Source: Erinaceus europaeus (taxonomy: Eukaryota > Chordata > Mammalia > Eulipotyphla > Erinaceidae). Taken from it: a stretch of DNA of 64,000 nucleotides. Numbering within the stretch: the stretch's first letter is position 1; every line of letters begins with the position of its first letter. The translations under genes were made by a program, and so were the position numbers. Under the pieces are notes generated by a model. It had not been told where the DNA came from and searched no databases. It saw only the letters and a program-made list of their open reading frames with translations. Location of the stretch: contig NC_080172.1 in assembly GCF_950295315.1 (NCBI RefSeq), positions 117,185,288 to 117,249,287 of the forward strand. Reading direction: 5' to 3'. Positions 50,791 through 61,213 of this stretch are shown one piece after another.

Positions 50791-51090
50791 CTTTAATTAA
50801 AGAGAGTCTTTATGTGTTTAAAAAGTGTCCAGCAATGCATCTCCTTAGACACATCAACGGTTCTTTATTCACTCGCAGCATTATACCTTATACCAACTAG
50901 TACCGATCGCATACCAACGGACTAATGACACCCACATCTATCGTCTGCGCACCAGCCCGCCCGTCTCCCCGCCCTTCCTCACAGTCATGCTTTTTCACTC
51001 ACTCAGCAACTTTTCTCTTTTTCTGACACCAGGATAACCCTGTTGGGCCTTAGTAACCTGCCGTTTCTAGCTGCCATTTTTCTTTTCTTT
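50791..51090. other. Unique sequence, no gene seen
   Basis: No recognisable repeat or exon. Confidence 0.4.
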
Positions 51091-51114
51091 TTCTCTACTT
51101 TTTTTTTCATTTTT

Positions 51115-51420
51115 TTAAAGTTTTTTTTTTAATTTTCTTTTTTTTTATTTATTCATTCCCTTTTGTTGCCCTTGCTGTTTTACTGTTGTAGTTATTATTG
51201 TTGTTGTTACTGGTGTCGTTGGATAGGACAGAGAGACATGGAGAGAGGAGGGGAAGACAGAGAGGGGGAGAGAAAGACAGACACCTGCAGACCTGCTTCA
51301 CCGCCTGGGAAGCGACTCCCCTGCAGGTGGGGAGCCGGGGGGCTCGAACCGGGATCCTTCTGCCGGTCCTTGTGCTTTGCGCCACGTGCGCTTAACCTGC
51401 TGCGTTACCGCCTGACTTCC
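51115..51420 (-). mobile_element. Type B SINE in a T-rich target
   Basis: Long T-rich tail, CATTCCCTTTTGTTGCCCTT, GGATAGGACAGAGAGACATG, GCTCGAACCGGGATCC, head complement GTTACCGCCTGACTTCC. CTTTTTTTTCATTTTTTT-like sequence flanks both ends. Confidence 0.92.
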
Positions 51421-51584
51421 TTTTTTCATTTTTTTTTTATAGAGAGTGAGAGACGTAAAGAAACAGAGATGGGAGGAGAAGTAGAGACGTGTAGCACTGC
51501 TCCAGCGCTCATGAACGTAGACAGGGACTAGGAAACAGGACCAGAAGGGAACCCAAGCAGAACTCCGACTGGGCTTGATGCATT

Positions 51585-51765
51585 GCACCAAGTAAAGGAC
51601 CCGGGGGTGGGGGGCCGTGTTCAGGTCCTGGAACTTGATGGCAGAGGAGGACCGAAGGGTTAGAGTGCTATGTGGAACTGAGAAATGTGACACATACACA
51701 GGTACCAAATACTGTATTTTACTGTTGACTGTAACCTACTAATCCCCCCAATAAAGGGGGAAACT
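51585..51765 (+). mobile_element. L1 3' UTR end
   Basis: TACTGTATTTTACTGTTGAC and TAATCCCCCCAATAAAGG is the plus-strand counterpart of the L1 3' terminus at 11655. Confidence 0.75.
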
Positions 51766-51987
51766 ATGAGCCCACATCTCCTCTGTGCTCCTGGGAGGCC
51801 AGCCTTCCACACACCTGACACATGCAAGCTCACAGGTGATGCACAGGTTACCCTGAGATGCAGAAATGACATGTGTGGTTCTGTCCCATCAGAACATGAC
51901 ACTCAGCCACCTCAGCTGCTACACAGGGAGACATTCTGAAGAGTCCAAAACAGCACCGTGCAAGACTCCATCAATTCTATTCTTTTT

Positions 51988-52205
51988 CAGGAAAGTTATT
52001 AGTGATTTAATAATGATGAACAAGATTGTAAGATCACGGGGGGACAGCTCCACACAGTTCCCACCACCAGAGCTCCCTGTCACACCCCCAGCCTGTGTCT
52101 GTCTGTCCCTAGTGGGACAGGGCTCTGGGGAGGGGAGGCTCCAGGACACATGGGGGAGGGCGTCTGCTGGGGAGGTCAGGATGGCATCGTGGCGGCATCT
52201 GCAAT
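51988..52205 (-). mobile_element. Unclassified retroposon-like repeat, copy E
   Basis: TTATTAGTGATTTAATAATG at left, CCACACAGTTCCCACCACCA, then GCCTGTGTCTGTCTGTCCCT to CTGGGGAGGTCAGGATGGC. An internal deletion, relative to copy D, removes the CTTTATGGGAAGC region. Confidence 0.78.
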
Positions 52206-52396
52206 GTGGTGGCTGAATGGCGGTGAGATTCTATTCTTTATTACTGCTAAAGCAACCCTACCTAGGCCAATCAGAACAATTATTAAGGACATTAAGTTGA
52301 GCAAGATAAGTAACATTTAGAATGTTACCACTGTATTCTTACACAAACGCACTTAATCTCACCTGCACCACTCTACATAGTAAAAGCTATGTAGTA

Positions 52397-52524
52397 TGGG
52401 GGCCAAAGTGATAGCTTAGTGGTTAGGGCACTTGCATTGCTGAGCAGAAAACTTGGGTTCAAGCCCAGGAACCATGGAGAAGGTGCTGCGACAACAGAGG
52501 AAGTTTTGGTTCTCTCTCCATATA

Positions 52525-52556
<32 letters not shown>
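52397..52556 (+). mobile_element. Distinct tRNA-like SINE with (AC)n
   Basis: AGTGATAGCTTAGTGGTTAG is A-box-like, GGGTTCAAGCCCAGG is B-box-like. It is unlike types A-D. (AC)n at 52528-52555 follows. Confidence 0.65.
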
Positions 52557-52558
<2 letters not shown>

Positions 52559-52650
52559 CGTGCATATAGAGACTTATATTCTGAATTATAAAGACTCAAT
52601 CCAGAGCAAAGAAACTGAGTATGCATGAGAGGTCTAGATTCCACCAGAAA

Positions 52651-52828
52651 GGGGGGACAGTGGCACAGCTGGTTGAATGCACATGTTGCAGTACACAAGG
52701 ACCACGGTTCAAGCCCCCAGTCCTCACCTGCAGTGGGCAAGCTTCACAAGTGGTCCATCAGGGCTGCCAGATGTTTCTTGACTCTGTCTCCTTCTCCCAT
52801 CTCAGTTTCTCTCTGTCTCTACCCAGTG
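52651..52828 (+). mobile_element. Type A SINE
   Basis: GGGGGGACAGTGGCACAGCT head, GGTTCAAGCCCCCAG B box, CTCTGTCTCTACCCAGTGAA end passing into (TGAA)n. Confidence 0.88.
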
Positions 52829-52882
52829 AATGAATGAATGAATGAATGAATGAATGAATGAATGAATGAATGAATGAATGAA
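52826..52882. repeat. (TGAA)n microsatellite
   Basis: About 14 tetranucleotide units grown from the SINE tail. Confidence 0.97.
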
Positions 52883-52893
52883 ATATATTTTGG

Positions 52894-53206
52894 GGAGTCA
52901 AGCAGTAGCGCAGCATTGTAAGTGCAGGTGGCGCAAAGCACAAGGACCGGCATAAGGGTCCCGGTTCGAGCCCCGAGCTCCCTACCTGCAGGGGAGTCGC
53001 TTCACAAGCGGTGAAGCAGGTCTGCAGGTGTCTGTCTTTCTCTCCTCCTCTCTCTCCATCTCTCTCTGTCCTACCCAACAACAACAACTATAACAATAAC
53101 AACCACAACAAGGGCAACAAAATGGGAAAAATAGCCTCCAGGAGCAGTGGATACATAGTGCTGGACAGAGCCCCAGAGATAACCCTGGAGACAAAAAAAA
53201 AGGAAA
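52894..53206 (+). mobile_element. Type B SINE with module M
   Basis: GGGGAGTCAAGCAGTAGCGCA head, GGTTCGAGCCCCGAGC B box, CAAGGGCAACAAAATGGG, then CCTCCAGGAGCAGTGGATAC ... AACCCTGGAGACAAAA. Confidence 0.93.
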
Positions 53207-53295
53207 TGAAGTGATGTGAGGGTGGGTAGGTGTCCGCTGGTTTTCTTGTCAGGATTTGTTTTATTGGTTTAGTGAGAGAGAGAGAGAGAGAGAAG

Positions 53296-53508
53296 CAGGA
53301 GCTGGGTGGTGGTGCACCTGGTTGAGCACACATGTTGCAGGGCACAAAGACCCAGGTTCAAGCCTCTGGTCCCCACCTGCAGAGCGGAAAGCTTTGCAAG
53401 TGGTACAACTGGGCTAAAGGTGTCTCTCTGTCTCTCTCCCTTTCAATCTCCCCCTTCCCTCTCGATTTCTGGCTGTCTCTATCCAATAAAGATAATTAAA
53501 TCAAAAAA
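53296..53508 (+). mobile_element. Type A SINE
   Basis: GGAGCTGGGTGGTGGTGCAC head, GGTTCAAGCCTCTGG B box, GATTTCTGGCTGTCTC and ATCCAATAAAGATAATT tail. A (GA)n lies just upstream. Confidence 0.92.
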
Positions 53509-53518
53509 GAGAGAGGGA

Positions 53519-53794
53519 GGGAGTCGGGCGGTAGCGCAGCGGGTTAAGTGCAGGTGGCGCAAAGCGCAAGGACCGGAAGAAGGATCCTGGTTCGAGTCCC
53601 CGGCTCCCCACCTGCAGGGGAGTCGCTTCACAGGCGGTGAAGCAGGTCTGCAGGTGTCTGTCTTTCTCTCCCCCTCTCTGCCTTCCCTTCCTCTCTCCAT
53701 TTCTCTCTGTCCTATCCAACAATGACATCAATAACAACAACAATAAAACAATAAGGGCAACAAAAGGAAATAAATATATATTTATATTTAAAAA
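53519..53794 (+). mobile_element. Type B SINE, near consensus
   Basis: GGGAGTCGGGCGGTAGCGCAG head, GGTTCGAGTCCCCGGC B box, ATGACATCAATAACAACAAC body. AAAAGAGAGAG(A/G)G motifs flank both ends. Confidence 0.95.
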
Positions 53795-54070
53795 AGAGAG
53801 AGAGGGAATGGACGGTTTGGGCATAACACAGGTACGTAGGATGCAGGGTTGACCTCACACAAGGCCGGTGCTATAGCCACTGTGCCACTTGATGGGCGCG
53901 GAGCCAACTATTTTAGGTGTCTACTAATCTGTCACATCTCTGTGGGGCACTGGGTTGTTGAAAGTCCTCTCCTGCTAGCTTTGTGACCCAGGACGATTGA
54001 CTTCCCATTTCCGAACTTCTACCTCCTCACCTGCTAATAGAAAGCTACTGATGGCAACTTGATAAAATGA
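53795..54070. other. Unique sequence, no gene seen
   Basis: No recognisable repeat or exon. Confidence 0.45.
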
Positions 54071-54072
54071 TG

Positions 54073-54182
54073 AATGGGAAGATGGCATAGTGGTTATGCA
54101 AAAAAGACTCAATCCTAAGGCACCAGAGGTCTTAGCACCACCACAAGCCACAGATGAACTGGGCTCTGGAAAATAATAATAA
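54073..54182 (+). mobile_element. Type C SINE
   Basis: GGGAAGATGGCATAGTGGTT head, then shortened B-box region (AGAGGTCTTAGCACCACC), GAACTGGGCTCTGG and (AATA) tail. Confidence 0.85.
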
Positions 54183-54183
54183 G

Positions 54184-54312
54184 GGCAGAGGGTAGATAGC
54201 ATAATGGTTATGCAAACAGACTCTCATGCATGAGACTCCAACAGCCGAGGTTCAGTCCTCCACACCACCATAAGCCAGAGCTGAACAGTGTTCTGGTAAA
54301 GAATAATAATAA
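54184..54312 (+). mobile_element. Type C SINE
   Basis: GGGTAGATAGCATAATGGTT head, GAGGTTCAGTCCTCC B box, GCTGAACAGTGTTCTGG and (AAT)n tail. It forms a tandem C-C-B cluster with its neighbours. Confidence 0.9.
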
Positions 54313-54612
54313 TCGGGAGTCTGGAGGTAGCGCAGCGGGTTAAGCGCACTTGGCTCAAAGCGCAGGGACCGGCAGAAGGATCCCGGTTGGAGCCCCCGGC
54401 TCCCCACCTGCAGGGGAGTCGCTTCACAGGTGGTGAAGCAGGTCTGCAGGTGTCTGTCTTTCTCTCCCCCTCTCTGTCTTCCCCTCCTCTCTCCATTTTA
54501 TCTCTCTCTGTCCTATCCAACAACAATGACATCAATAACAGCAACAATAATAACTACAACAATAATGAAAAACAAGGGCAACAAAAGGGAAAATAAATAT
54601 ATAAAAATTATC
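54313..54612 (+). mobile_element. Type B SINE
   Basis: CGGGAGTCTGGAGGTAGCGCA head, GGTTGGAGCCCCCGGC B box, CAATGACATCAATAACAG body, AAGGGCAACAAAAGGGAAAA end. Confidence 0.94.
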
Positions 54613-54740
54613 GTCATCAATTGAATGATGTATGCAAAGTTCCTAGCTAGGTTCCAGCCCAGCGTGAGTGCTAGGCCACCATTACTGCCCACTGCTGCTA
54701 TTGCCTTCTGGGAGGGTATAGAATTTACTGCTGCACCTTT

Positions 54741-54752
54741 TCTCTCCCTCCC

Positions 54753-54830
<78 letters not shown>
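54741..54830. repeat. (TC)n(AC)n compound microsatellite
   Basis: TC-rich run to 54796 followed by about 16 AC units. Confidence 0.97.
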
Positions 54831-54832
<2 letters not shown>

Positions 54833-55378
54833 CCTGAGCAAGAGAAATAAGGTTTTCTGCTCCAAGCCCTGGTTTCAGAAACTCAGCATTGAGGATGGGG
54901 GGTTGGTGGAATCGAGGGAGCTGGAAATTACAATGGAGGAAGGGGGAGCCTCTCTGCAAAGGCACCTTTTTTTGATCTGCTCTAACTGCCACTATAGAGA
55001 ATTAGATGGAATTCATTTTTATGATGAAGGAATTAATGGTTATGGAGAGAATCGAGTTCAGGTGGAAGACTTGAATCCAAAGAAGGGAATAAAGCCTTGA
55101 AATTCAAATGAAAAATTATTATATAAGCATAAAGGAAACCTATTTTACACCTGTAAGACTAAATGTATAAATATGAACCAACGGCTCCCTCTGGGAGATG
55201 GGGATTGTGCCTTTAATTCACCTAGACAAATACGCTGTGCCCTCCTCCCGCTACCCCTGCCTTTCAGTGAAGACCTGCCACCCGGGGCCTACTCTCCCTC
55301 CACACCGGCCACCTCCCCTCTGGAGCCAGGTGGCTTCTGCACAAAGTCCTCCTGGGTCCAGAAACCTCATCAGGGCGC
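54831..55378. promoter_or_regulatory. Unique block, candidate regulatory region
   Basis: Non-repetitive and AT-rich between two large simple repeats. It contains GGAATTAATGGTTATGGAG, AAAAATTATTATATAAGC and CCTTTAATTCACCTAG. The regulatory role is inferred only from retained complexity and homeodomain-like cores. Confidence 0.3.
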
Positions 55379-55410
55379 GCGTGTGTGTGTGTGTGTGTGT
55401 GTGTGTGCCT
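55379..55410. repeat. (GT)n microsatellite
   Basis: About 14 GT units leading into the purine tract. Confidence 0.95.
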
Positions 55411-55423
55411 GTGTGTGCCTGTG

Positions 55424-56692
55424 GGGGGGAGAGGGAGAGAGAGAGAGAAAGGAAGAGGGGGAGGGGGAGAAAGGGAGAGAAGGAGAGGGAGAGAAGGAGA
55501 GGGAGAGAAGGAATGGAGAGAGAGAGAGGGAGAGAGGAATGGAGAGAGAGGGAGAGGGAGAAGGGGAGAGAGGGGGGGGTAGAGAGAGAGGGGGTAGAGA
55601 GAGAGAGAGGAAGGGAGAGAGAGGAAGAGAGAGAGAGGAAGAGAGAGAGAGAGAGAGGAAGAAAGAGGGAGGAAGAGAGAGAGAGGAGGGGAGAGAGAGG
55701 AAGAGAGAGAGGAAGAGAGAGAGAGGAAGAGAGAGAGAGGAAGGGAGAGAGGGAGAGAGAGAGGAAGAGAGAGAGAGGGAGAGAGAGAGGAAGAGAGAAA
55801 GAGGGTGAGAGAGAGAGGAAGAGAGAGAGAGGAAGAGAGAGAGGGAGAGAGAGAGAGGGAGAGAGAGAGGAAGAGAGAGAGGAAGAGAGAAAGGGTGAGA
55901 GAGAGAGGAAGAGAGAGAGAGGAAGAGAGAGAGAGGAAGGGAGAGAGGGAGAGAGAGAGGAAGAGAGAGGGAGAGAGAGAGGAAAAGAGAAAGAGGGTGA
56001 GAGAGAGAGGAAGAGAGAGAGAGGAAGAGAGAGAGGGAGAGAGAGGGAGAGAGAGAGGGAGAGAGAAAGGGTGAGAGAGAGAGGAAGAGAGAGAGAGGAA
56101 GAGAGAGAGGAAGGGAGAGAGAGGGAGAGAGAGGAAGAGAGAGAGAGAGGAAGAAAGAGAGAGGAAGAGAGAGAGGAGGGGAGAGAGAGGAAGAGAGAAA
56201 GAGGGTGAGAGAGAGAGGAAGAGAGAGAGAGGGAGAGAGAGAGAGGAAGAGAGAGAGGAGGGGAGAGAGAGGAAGAGAGAAAGAGGGTGAGAGAGAGAGA
56301 GGGAGAGAGAGAGAGGAAGGGAGAGAGGGAGAGAGAGAGAGGAAGAGAGAGAGAGGGAGAGAGAGAGGAAGAGAGAAAGAGGGTGAGAGAGAGAGGAAGA
56401 GAGAGAGAGGGAGAGAGAGAGAGGAAGAGAGAGAGAGGAAGAAAGAGAGAGGGAGAGAGAGAGAGGAAGAAAGAGAGAGGAAGAGAGAGAGAGGAAGGGA
56501 GAGAGAGGAAGAGAGGGAGAGAGAGAGGGAGAGGGAGAGGAAGGGAGAGAGAGAAGGAGAGAGAGGGGGGATAGAGAGAGAGAGGGAGAGAGAGAGGGCT
56601 AGAGAGAGGGAGAGAGAAAGAGAGAGGGGGATAGAGAGAAAGAGAGAGGCGGACAGAGAGAGAGAGAGAGGAAGAGAGAGAGAGAGAGAGAT
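55424..56692. repeat. Polypurine (GAGAGGAA)n tract, about 1.27 kb
   Basis: Almost only A and G on the plus strand. The rare T or C interruptions (GGGTGAGAG, GAATGG, GGATAGAG) recur. GAGGGTGAGAGAG-type marks appear near 55803, 55893, 55996, 56070, 56203, 56286 and 56380. Long arginine/glutamate (plus) and serine/leucine (minus) ORFs are by-products. Confidence 0.98.
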
Positions 56693-57090
56693 GAGGGACC
56701 CTGAAGCTGAAAACCCCTTGTGCAAGGTCATTCCAAAGGCTGCCTGGCCGTGCCACCGTCTGGTCCAGGCTAGGCCGTCAACTCCCAACATCACCCCAGC
56801 ATCCCAACTCTGTCCTCCGAGCGAGCGCCTGGCTCAGGCGGGGTGTCATCTGCTTGATAAAGACAGAGAAACTGAGGCAGCCGGAGAGTAAGTGGAAGCT
56901 GGAAGAGAGTCAGCCGTGAGTCCAGGGGTCCCCAGCTGAAAGCACAGACAGACAGACGGCCGGGCCCAACGGCTTAGGCCCTGGTATGATCTCACCTTCT
57001 CTCAAATCTCCAAGTCTGTTTCTCTCTGTGGAAAACAAAGATGCCGACAGCCGCCACAAGGTGGCTCTGAGACAAAGTAGCCGTGTCTTC
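56693..57090. other. Unique sequence, MIR-like piece
   Basis: GATAAAGACAGAGAAACTGA (56858-56877) resembles MIR. No gene was recognised. Confidence 0.4.
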
Positions 57091-57092
57091 AG

Positions 57093-57362
57093 GGGCCGGC
57101 GTGGTGCACCCAGTAAGCAAGCGCACAGGGTACTGAGCTCCAGCACCCACACAAGAGCCCAGGCGGGGATCCAGGTTTCAGCACCCTCCCCCTTCGCAGG
57201 CGGTGAAGCAGAGCCGCAGGTGTCTCTCTTTTGCTCCCCCTCCTCTCTCAGTTTCTCTCTGTCCTTTCCAATAAAATGGAAAAAAATGGCCTCCAGGAGC
57301 AGCGGACTCAGTGCCGGCACCGAGCCCCAGTGATAAGCCTGGTGGCAACGAAAATAAAAGAA
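57093..57362 (+). mobile_element. Diverged SINE with module M
   Basis: GGGGCCGGCGTGGTGCACCC head. The B box is lost. GCAGGCGGTGAAGCAGAGCC, TTTCCAATAAAATGG and a clear module M (CCTCCAGGAGCAGCGGACTC ... GCCTGGTGGCAACG). Confidence 0.88.
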
Positions 57363-57489
57363 AATTTTAACTTAATTTGGGAAAATAAATGCAAGTGATT
57401 CGTATTGATGCCCAAGGTCAAAAAAATGGCATAGCTCTTCAGCCTCCTCCTTACTGAGTTGTGTGTTTTTCTTTCTTTTTCTTTTTTCT

Positions 57490-57776
57490 TTTTTGTATTT
57501 ATTTATTTATTCCCTTTTGTTGCCCTTGTTGTTTTATTGTTATAGTTATTATTGTTGTTGTTGATGTCATTGTTGTTGGATAGGACAGAGAGAAATGGAG
57601 AGAGGAGGGGAAGACAGAGAGGGGGAGAGAAAGACAGACACCTGCAGACCTGCTTCACCGCCTGTGAAGCGACTCCCCTGCAGGTGGGGAGCCGGGGGCT
57701 CGAACCAGGATCCTTATGCCGGTCCTTGTGCTTTGAGCCAAGTGCGCTTAACCCGCTGCACCACCGCCTGACTCCT
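57490..57776 (-). mobile_element. Type B SINE, full length
   Basis: TTATTTATTTATTCCC tail, TTTTGTTGCCCTTGTTG, GGCTCGAACCAGGATCC, and head complement GCACCACCGCCTGACTCC. Confidence 0.95.
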
Positions 57777-57784
57777 GTTTATCT

Positions 57785-58032
57785 TTCTTTTACTTATTTA
57801 TTTACTTATTATCACGTAGAGAAATTGAGAGGGGGAAGGTAGACAGATAGGTAGGTAGGTAGATAGATGGATGATATGTAGACAGACAGACAGACAGACC
57901 TGCAGCTCTGTTTCACCACTCATGAAGCTTTCCCCCTGCAGGTAGTGACCAGGGGCTTGAACCTGGGTCCTTGTGCGCTGTAATGTGAGCGCTCATTCAG
58001 GGCTCGTTCAGGTGAGCCCCCACCTGGCCTCT
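57785..58032 (-). mobile_element. Type A SINE with (GATA/GACA) insert
   Basis: TATTTACTTATTATC tail, a GTAGGTAGATAGATGG and (CAGA)n expansion in the purine middle, CTTGAACCTGGGTCC. The head complement is partly duplicated (GCTCATTCAGGGCTCGTTCA). Confidence 0.88.
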
Positions 58033-58429
58033 AAATTGTGTGTTTTTCCAGAGACCGTGCTCAGCCCTAGAACCGCAGAGGTGGTTCTAGAAAAAGAAGC
58101 AAGAAAGCCAGCCGGCACGGAGTGCCAACAGTATTCCGAGCAGGTACTAGGCATTTCCACCCAGCTCTTATCACAAAGACTGAGCACAGTACCAGGGAGC
58201 ATATTTTGAATTCTGCTGGAGCACCTCTCACCGTGTCCATGCACCCCACCCCCACCATGTTCCGGGAGGCCTGAGGAAACAGCGCAGAGAAAACTTGCCA
58301 AGGGACAGTCTCCCCGGAAACTGATGCTTCGCGAGATTCAAGCTGCCATCTCCCAGCCTTTTCCCTGGGAAGACGTCGTCTGTTTGTGCTGGAAGGATGT
58401 CTGTCTTCCTTCCTCCCTTCCTTCTTCTT
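58033..58429. other. Unique sequence, no gene seen
   Basis: No recognisable repeat or exon. Confidence 0.45.
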
Positions 58430-58646
58430 TTTAAATGTCTTGTTATCTTTATTTATTTGATAGAGACAACCAGACGTCGAGAGGCAAGAAGGAGGTAGAG
58501 AGGAAGGGAGTCAGAGAGACCCCTGCAGCCCTGCTTCGCTGCTTGTGAAGCTTTCTCCCTGCAGGTGAGGACCAGGAGCTTGAACCTGGGTCCTTGCACG
58601 TTGCAACATGTGCTCGTTTAATCAGGCACTTCACCACCCAGCTCCT
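58430..58646 (-). mobile_element. Type A SINE, reversed
   Basis: TTTATTTATTTGATAGAGAC tail side, CTTGAACCTGGGTCCTTGC and head complement AATCAGGCACTTCACCACC. Confidence 0.9.
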
Positions 58647-58667
58647 CTTCCTTCCTGTCTTTCTCCT

Positions 58668-58864
58668 TCTTAATTGTATTATTTTTATTTGATAAGGCAG
58701 AGAGAAATTAAAAGGAAAAGGGGGAAGAGAGAGAGAGAGAGAGACCTGCAGCCCCTTTTCACAACTTGTGAAGTTTCCACAGGCGAGGGATCAAGGACTT
58801 GAACCTGGGTCCTTGCACTTGGTACCAAGTGTGTTCAACCGGGTTCACCACCGCCCAGCCATGG
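58668..58864 (-). mobile_element. Type A SINE, reversed
   Basis: TTATTTTTATTTGATAAGGC, CTTGAACCTGGGTCCTTGC, TTCAACCGGGTTCACCACCG head complement. Confidence 0.88.
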
Positions 58865-58865
58865 C

Positions 58866-58965
58866 ATGTGTTCCTTCATTCCTTCACTCATCCAGTGATG
58901 TTTATTGAGCACCTACTACAAGGCTCTTCGGGCTACAGCAGTGAAAAGGAGCCGGCACCCAGGCG
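58866..58965 (+). mobile_element. L2 LINE fragment
   Basis: TTCATTCCTTCACTCATCCA, TGTTTATTGAGCACCTACTA and CTACAGCAGTGAAAAGG match the familiar L2 3'-region wording, diverged as an ancient repeat should be. Confidence 0.75.
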
Positions 58966-59600
58966 AGGAGAGACCCTCCCTACTGGCTGGGCCATGGCAG
59001 CAGGGGAGGAGAATTGCCAGCTGGCAGAGGAAGGAGGAGTCCTGAGGACGGAGGAAACTCAATCCAGTCAACTTCTCTTAGCAACAAGCCAAGCTGAGGT
59101 GGCAACCAGGCAGCAGTGTTTGATCTTCTCCTCATTCCTGCCCCCTCCCACCCCCAGCAGCCTGGGCGCCTGGAGGGAGAGGCAGACTGGGCTTGTGGGC
59201 TTCCCCTGGACGGGCGCGCATGGCCCTGAGGTCCGGCCAGCCGGCACACCCTCTTTGATTTGTTTCAGGAAAACTCTTTGCCTGTTTCGTCGATGCTTTG
59301 CGATAAGGGAGTTAGTTGTCCATGGCGCAGCCTACAACCGTTACCGCTGGACTCTGCAAACCGCACTTGGAGAAGTCATCTGAAGGGGCCAGAGGAAGCA
59401 GCCCAGAGACAGCCTACACTTGGTCTTTTGTTCAGGCTGCTGGGAGCTGTGGGGGAAACTTCTCTCCCCAGTGGCTCCAGAGGCTCCAGGAAGCAGGCAT
59501 TCCTCTTACATGCATGAGCCCCCACCTCCTCATATCATGTGTGAACACACACAGCAGACGTGCAGGCTTGGCAGGACCACTCAGGAGACCCATCTGCCCC
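58966..59600. other. Unique sequence, no gene seen
   Basis: The plus ORF 58799-59383 begins in SINE and L2 sequence and shows no domain. No exon is supported. Confidence 0.45.
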
Positions 59601-59601
59601 A

Positions 59602-59656
59602 CAACACACACACACACTCCCTCAGATTCTCACACACACACACACTCCCTCAGATT

Positions 59657-59694
<38 letters not shown>

Positions 59695-59716
59695 CCCTCA
59701 GATTCTCACACACACA

Positions 59717-59750
<34 letters not shown>

Positions 59751-59996
59751 CCCTCAGATTCTCACACACACACACTCACACACACACACACACACACACA
59801 CGCTCCCTCAGATTCTCACACACACACACACACACACACACGCTCCCTCAGATTCTCACACACACACACACACACACACACGCTCCCTCAGATTCTCACA
59901 CACACACACTCACACACACACACACACACACACACACGCTCCCTCAGATTCTCACACACACACACACACACGCTCCCTCAGATTCTCACACACACA

Positions 59997-60037
<41 letters not shown>

Positions 60038-60079
60038 CCTCAGATTCTCACACACACACACATACGCTCTCCCTCAGAT

Positions 60080-60110
<31 letters not shown>
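59602..60110. repeat. (AC)n array with eleven CTCCCTCAGATTCTC inserts
   Basis: AC runs of 8-36 bp alternate with a constant 15-bp block at about 59617, 59646, 59692, 59748, 59804, 59843, 59884, 59939, 59972, 60035 and 60069. ACACACTC interruptions also recur. Confidence 0.96.
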
Positions 60111-60151
<41 letters not shown>

Positions 60152-60152
60152 A
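60080..60152. repeat. (TC)n(AC)n(TC)n compound microsatellite
   Basis: TC run, short AC run, then about 20 TC units at the right edge of the AC array. Confidence 0.95.
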
Positions 60153-60508
60153 TAAGCACTCTCTAATAAGCACAGTCACCTCCATCCTACTCCATTTTAT
60201 TTTTTGACCACTAGGGCTCAAGAAGAGGAACATTCTGCCTTGTCTTCCCTCTCCCCCTCCTCTTCCTAAGTCTGCGCCTGGCCACCTCAGGAATGGACAG
60301 GCAAGAGGGACCACTAGGCGCAGACAGGCGATGACTGGTGGCTACCACCACCACTCACCTGGAGAACAGGAATGTTAAGTCACACAACTATTTCTCTGGG
60401 GAGAATAAAAATGTCAAACAAGAAGACACTCCAGCTTCCCAGATGTTTCCTGCTCAGCTTTGGACAGATACTTCAAGGTCACTTAGAATCCTGCTACAGA
60501 GAGAGAAG
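60153..60508. other. Unique sequence, no gene seen
   Basis: No repeat was recognised except the short duplicate CTCTAATAAGCAC at its left edge. Confidence 0.45.

Positions 60509-60545
<37 letters not shown>
60509..60545. repeat. (GA)n microsatellite
   Basis: About 16 GA units. Confidence 0.95.
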
Positions 60546-60547
<2 letters not shown>

Positions 60548-60719
60548 TTGGGAAAGTGGAGGGGGGCAAGGTGTTCTTTTCAAAGGTGCCTCTTGAAATG
60601 GCACTGCGGAACCCTGGCATCCGGAAGCAGAAGTGAGCCTCCAGAGGGGCCTTTGTTCCTGGATATTCCATTTCTCCCCTCACCCCGGGCTGGGCCCAGC
60701 CCTGCTCTCTCATCCCCAG

Positions 60720-60893
60720 ACATTTGAAGGCTGCATAATTCCGTTTGTGGATGTCTCTGACCAGAGCCTCTGAAAATGCAAAAGGCACCGCCGAAATCAA
60801 AACCCCTGGTTTTCAAGGTGGATTTATCATCCTTTAAAGGAAGATTGATTGGGTAATCACTTTCAGAAGCGCTCATCACGCAAGGATCTGAAA
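60720..60893. promoter_or_regulatory. Candidate conserved regulatory block
   Basis: Non-repetitive, with GCATAATTCCGTTTGTGG, GGATTTATCATCCTTTAAAG and GATTGGGTAATCAC. It is free of SINEs and simple repeats until (GAAA)n starts at 60893. Function is inferred. Confidence 0.28.
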
Positions 60894-60916
60894 GAAAGAA
60901 AGAAAGAAAGAAAGAA
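60893..60916. repeat. (GAAA)n microsatellite
   Basis: Six GAAA units. Confidence 0.95.
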
Positions 60917-61212
60917 GTAAATAAATAAGAATGTCCTCTCCCTTAGGCTGGTGGGGGAGAAGAGCTACTGGCCACTTGGGAACAGAGAACATCAGGCCCC
61001 AACTTTGGCTTTTAAGTGGGCTCACACTGTGTCCGGGTTCGAGCAGTCAGAGAAGGGACAGGTTCCCTAGTGCAAGCCTCTTTGCTCTCCTGCCCCTGCT
61101 CTGGGGTCTGACGTTCCCCCACTTCTTTGTGGTGGGGTTCGGAGGGTTCAACTTGGGAACTACGGGGGAAGAATTTCTATGAGCCCTGATGTGCGTATTA
61201 AAAAAAAAAAAG
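60917..61212. other. Unique sequence, no gene seen
   Basis: No recognisable repeat or exon. An A12 run closes it. Confidence 0.4.
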
Positions 61213-61213
61213 T

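Noticed and set aside
55173..56891. Arginine/glutamate-rich and serine/leucine-rich ORFs up to 501 codons
   Set aside because: Each strand of the polypurine tract gives biased codons with few stops. Several frames are open at once.
58799..59383. 194-codon ORF as an exon
   Set aside because: It begins in SINE and L2 sequence and shows no domain. The ATG context and splice sites are unconvincing.
59316..60207. ORFs of 194-278 codons across the AC array
   Set aside because: Most of each frame is microsatellite, and the unique part shows no domain.
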